Positions 62,634 to 64,000 of a DNA stretch of 64,000 nt are shown one piece after another. The notes below the pieces were generated by a model. It was given only the letters and a program-made list of their open reading frames with translations, was not told the origin of the DNA and made no database searches. The stretch spans positions 124,001 to 188,000 of the forward strand of contig NZ_JAFIQY010000002.1 of NCBI RefSeq assembly GCF_022271435.1, read 5' to 3'. Position numbers and translations under genes: made by a program. The DNA is from Streptomyces monomycini (lineage in GTDB: Bacteria; Actinomycetota; Actinomycetes; Streptomycetales; Streptomycetaceae). The stretch's first letter is position 1; each line of letters opens with the position of its first letter.

Positions 62634-64000
62634 TCAAGTGGGTGGGACGGAGGTCTCACTATTTGGGCGCAGCGGAGGCCTGGCCAGCGCGGCCTCCGCC
62701 CCGTCCCGGCCGTCCCCCGGCCCGAACCGCCTGGGCAGTTCGCCCAGCACCCGTCCGGGTGACACCGGTTCGCGCCCCTTCTTGACGTGACGCACCGGCA
62801 GGCCCGTACCGCTGAGCACCACCGCCCGGCCCTCGCTCCCCGGGCCCGGCACCGGATAACCGCCCTGCGTCAGCGCGCGGCGCAGCCGGTGCTCGTCCAG
62901 CGGCCCGGAGAAGGCCATGCCCTGGCCGTGCGTACAGCCCATGGAGCGCAGCGCGACGATCTGCTCGGGCAGGTCGACGCCGTCGGCGACGGACTGCATG
63001 CCGAGGTCGGAGGCGATCCGCAGCAGCCCCGAGGTGATCTTGTGCAGCCGGGCAGAGTCCACCACCCCGTCGACCAGGTCCCGGTCCAGCCGCAGCACGT
63101 CGACGGGCAGCCGCCGCAGCGCTCCGATGGCGGCCGCGCCGCTGCCGAAGCCGTCCAGGGCGATCCGTACCCCCAGGCGGCGCAGGGCGACCAGGCGGCG
63201 CTCCAGCTCCTCCAGCGGTATCCGCGGATCGGTGTCGGACAGCTCCAGGACCAGCGACCCGGACGGCAGGCCGTGCCGGGACAGCAGGGCCTCGATGCTC
63301 TTGGGCGGCAGCGCCCGGTCGAGCAGCCGGTGCGCGGAGATCCGGACGGCCACCGGGACCGGATGGCCCGCCCGGTGCCGGCCGGCGGCCTGCTGCACCG
63401 CCTCCTCCAGCTGCCAGCGGCCCAGCTCGGCGGTGCGGTCGCCGTCCTCCTTGAGCCGGCCGCGGTCGCCGACCCGCAGGAACTCGGCGGGGGTGAAGAG
63501 TATGCCCTGGGCGGAGCGCCAGCGGGCCAGGGCGGCGACCGCCGTGATCCGGCCGCCGGCCAGTTCCACCACGGGCTGGTGGAGCAGCGCGAACTCGCCG
63601 TCGTGCAGGGCGGTGCGCAGCTTGGTGGCCAGCTCGGCGCGGTGCACCACGTCGGCCTGCATCTGTGGTGCGTACAGCTTGACGCAGCCCTTGCCGGCCT
63701 GTTTGGCGCGGTACATCGCCAGGTCGGCGTTGCGCATCAGGGGGCCGGGGGTGATGCCCGGCTCGGCGAAGGCGACACCGATGCTGGCGGCGACCCGTAC
63801 GTCCCGGCCGTCGATCTTGTACGGGTCGGAGAGCCGGATGCGCAGCCGGTCGGCGACCTCCAGGATGCGGTGCTCGCGCGCCGCGTGGTCGCGGGAGCCG
63901 TCGCCCATGATCAGCGCGGCGAACTCGTCGCCGCCCAGCCGCGCGGCGGTGTCCCCGGCCCGTACGGATTCGGCCAGTCTGCGGGCGGCCTGGATCAGCA
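62634..64000 (-). CDS. GGDEF-EAL protein, 3' part; EAL domain degenerate
   Basis: The last 455 codons of a c-di-GMP-related protein; the 5' end lies beyond the right edge. The GGDEF domain is intact at its signature ([16 protein letters not shown], near 63930) and continues with [15 protein letters not shown]. The following EAL domain is degenerate. The EAL motif reads AAL in [10 protein letters not shown], the second-site DDFG reads LDGFGSG, and a metal-site Asn is replaced in [10 protein letters not shown]. It is therefore probably not an active phosphodiesterase, while cyclase activity may remain. Confidence 0.88.
   Translation of the reverse strand, partial: LIQAARRLAESVRAGDTAARLGGDEFAALIMGDGSRDHAAREHRILEVADRLRIRLSDPYKIDGRDVRVAASIGVAFAEPGITPGPLMRNADLAMYRAKQAGKGCVKLYAPQMQADVVHRAELATKLRTALHDGEFALLHQPVVELAGGRITAVAALARWRSAQGILFTPAEFLRVGDRGRLKEDGDRTAELGRWQLEEAVQQAAGRHRAGHPVPVAVRISAHRLLDRALPPKSIEALLSRHGLPSGSLVLELSDTDPRIPLEELERRLVALRRLGVRIALDGFGSGAAAIGALRRLPVDVLRLDRDLVDGVVDSARLHKITSGLLRIASDLGMQSVADGVDLPEQIVALRSMGCTHGQGMAFSGPLDEHRLRRALTQGGYPVPGPGSEGRAVVLSGTGLPVRHVKKGREPVSPGRVLGELPRRFGPGDGRDGAEAALARPPLRPNSETSVPPT

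Overview
The window is high-GC chromosomal DNA from an actinomycete, almost certainly a Streptomyces. Supporting signs are GTG starts, strong GC bias at third codon positions, an HU protein with a lysine-rich tail (HupS type), a conservon (cvnABCD), XRE-DUF397 gene pairs, an acyl-CoA carboxylase epsilon subunit, and a core-region gene order like that of the S. coelicolor SCO5510-SCO5560 interval as I remember it. Most of it is conserved core chromosome. A short accessory stretch lies at about 13.4-17.9 kb and a smaller one at 43.2-44.4 kb.

Layout. 0-7.7 kb: thiD (cut by the edge), thiL, a stand-alone Lrp/AsnC ligand-binding protein, a DUF3515 lipoprotein, ddl, a gpsA-plsC operon, cofC (F420 biosynthesis), a small CSD-like protein, hupS and a small conserved protein. 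7.8-10.8 kb: leuC-leuD divergent from the IclR regulator ndgR, with a strong palindrome between them. 10.8-13.4 kb: DUF4188 protein divergent from a MerR regulator, four alternating Gln/Glu tRNA genes and a HAD hydrolase. 13.4-17.9 kb: accessory genes, namely a small secreted Cys-rich protein, a DUF397 relic, a secreted protein with a glycine-zipper tail followed by a small membrane protein, DUF397-DUF397-XRE genes, and an overlapping gene pair that looks like a toxin-antitoxin module. 17.9-26.5 kb: gltX, a fumarylacetoacetase-fold protein, a small NPRRT-repeat protein and the conservon cvnA-B-C-D. 26.5-36.3 kb: a dihydroxyacetone-type kinase divergent from a polyol-type MFS transporter, a DUF4360 secreted protein, accE-accB, a Tat-exported polysaccharide lyase family 8 enzyme and a YceI protein. 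36.3-43 kb: cimA with a leader region, an MHS-type permease, a TolB-like exported protein, and a TetR-agmatine deiminase operon. 43-49.9 kb: a membrane protein with a nucleotidyltransferase-like protein, ilvE, leuB, an exported metallophosphatase, a 43-residue protein and a Uma2 protein. 49.9-55.5 kb: proline catabolism (P5C dehydrogenase, proline dehydrogenase, PucR-type activator) and a TetR regulator. 55.7-64 kb: a PRC-barrel/DUF2382 protein, serA, ilvC-ilvN-ilvB with a classical leader-peptide attenuator, and a GGDEF-EAL protein cut by the right edge.

Metabolic theme. The window holds most of branched-chain amino acid synthesis (leuC, leuD, leuB, cimA, ilvE, ilvB, ilvN, ilvC) plus serA, but no leuA and no ilvD. 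Three kinds of control are visible: a palindrome beside ndgR/leuC, an ilvB attenuator with leader peptide [13 protein letters not shown], and a similar but less obvious attenuator upstream of cimA whose 16-residue leader carries two consecutive ATT isoleucine codons.

The most interesting candidates for something undescribed are the cimA leader, the secreted glycine-zipper protein with its adjacent small membrane protein, and the NPRRT-repeat small protein upstream of the conservon. Family names rest on reading the translated sequences; no database search was run.
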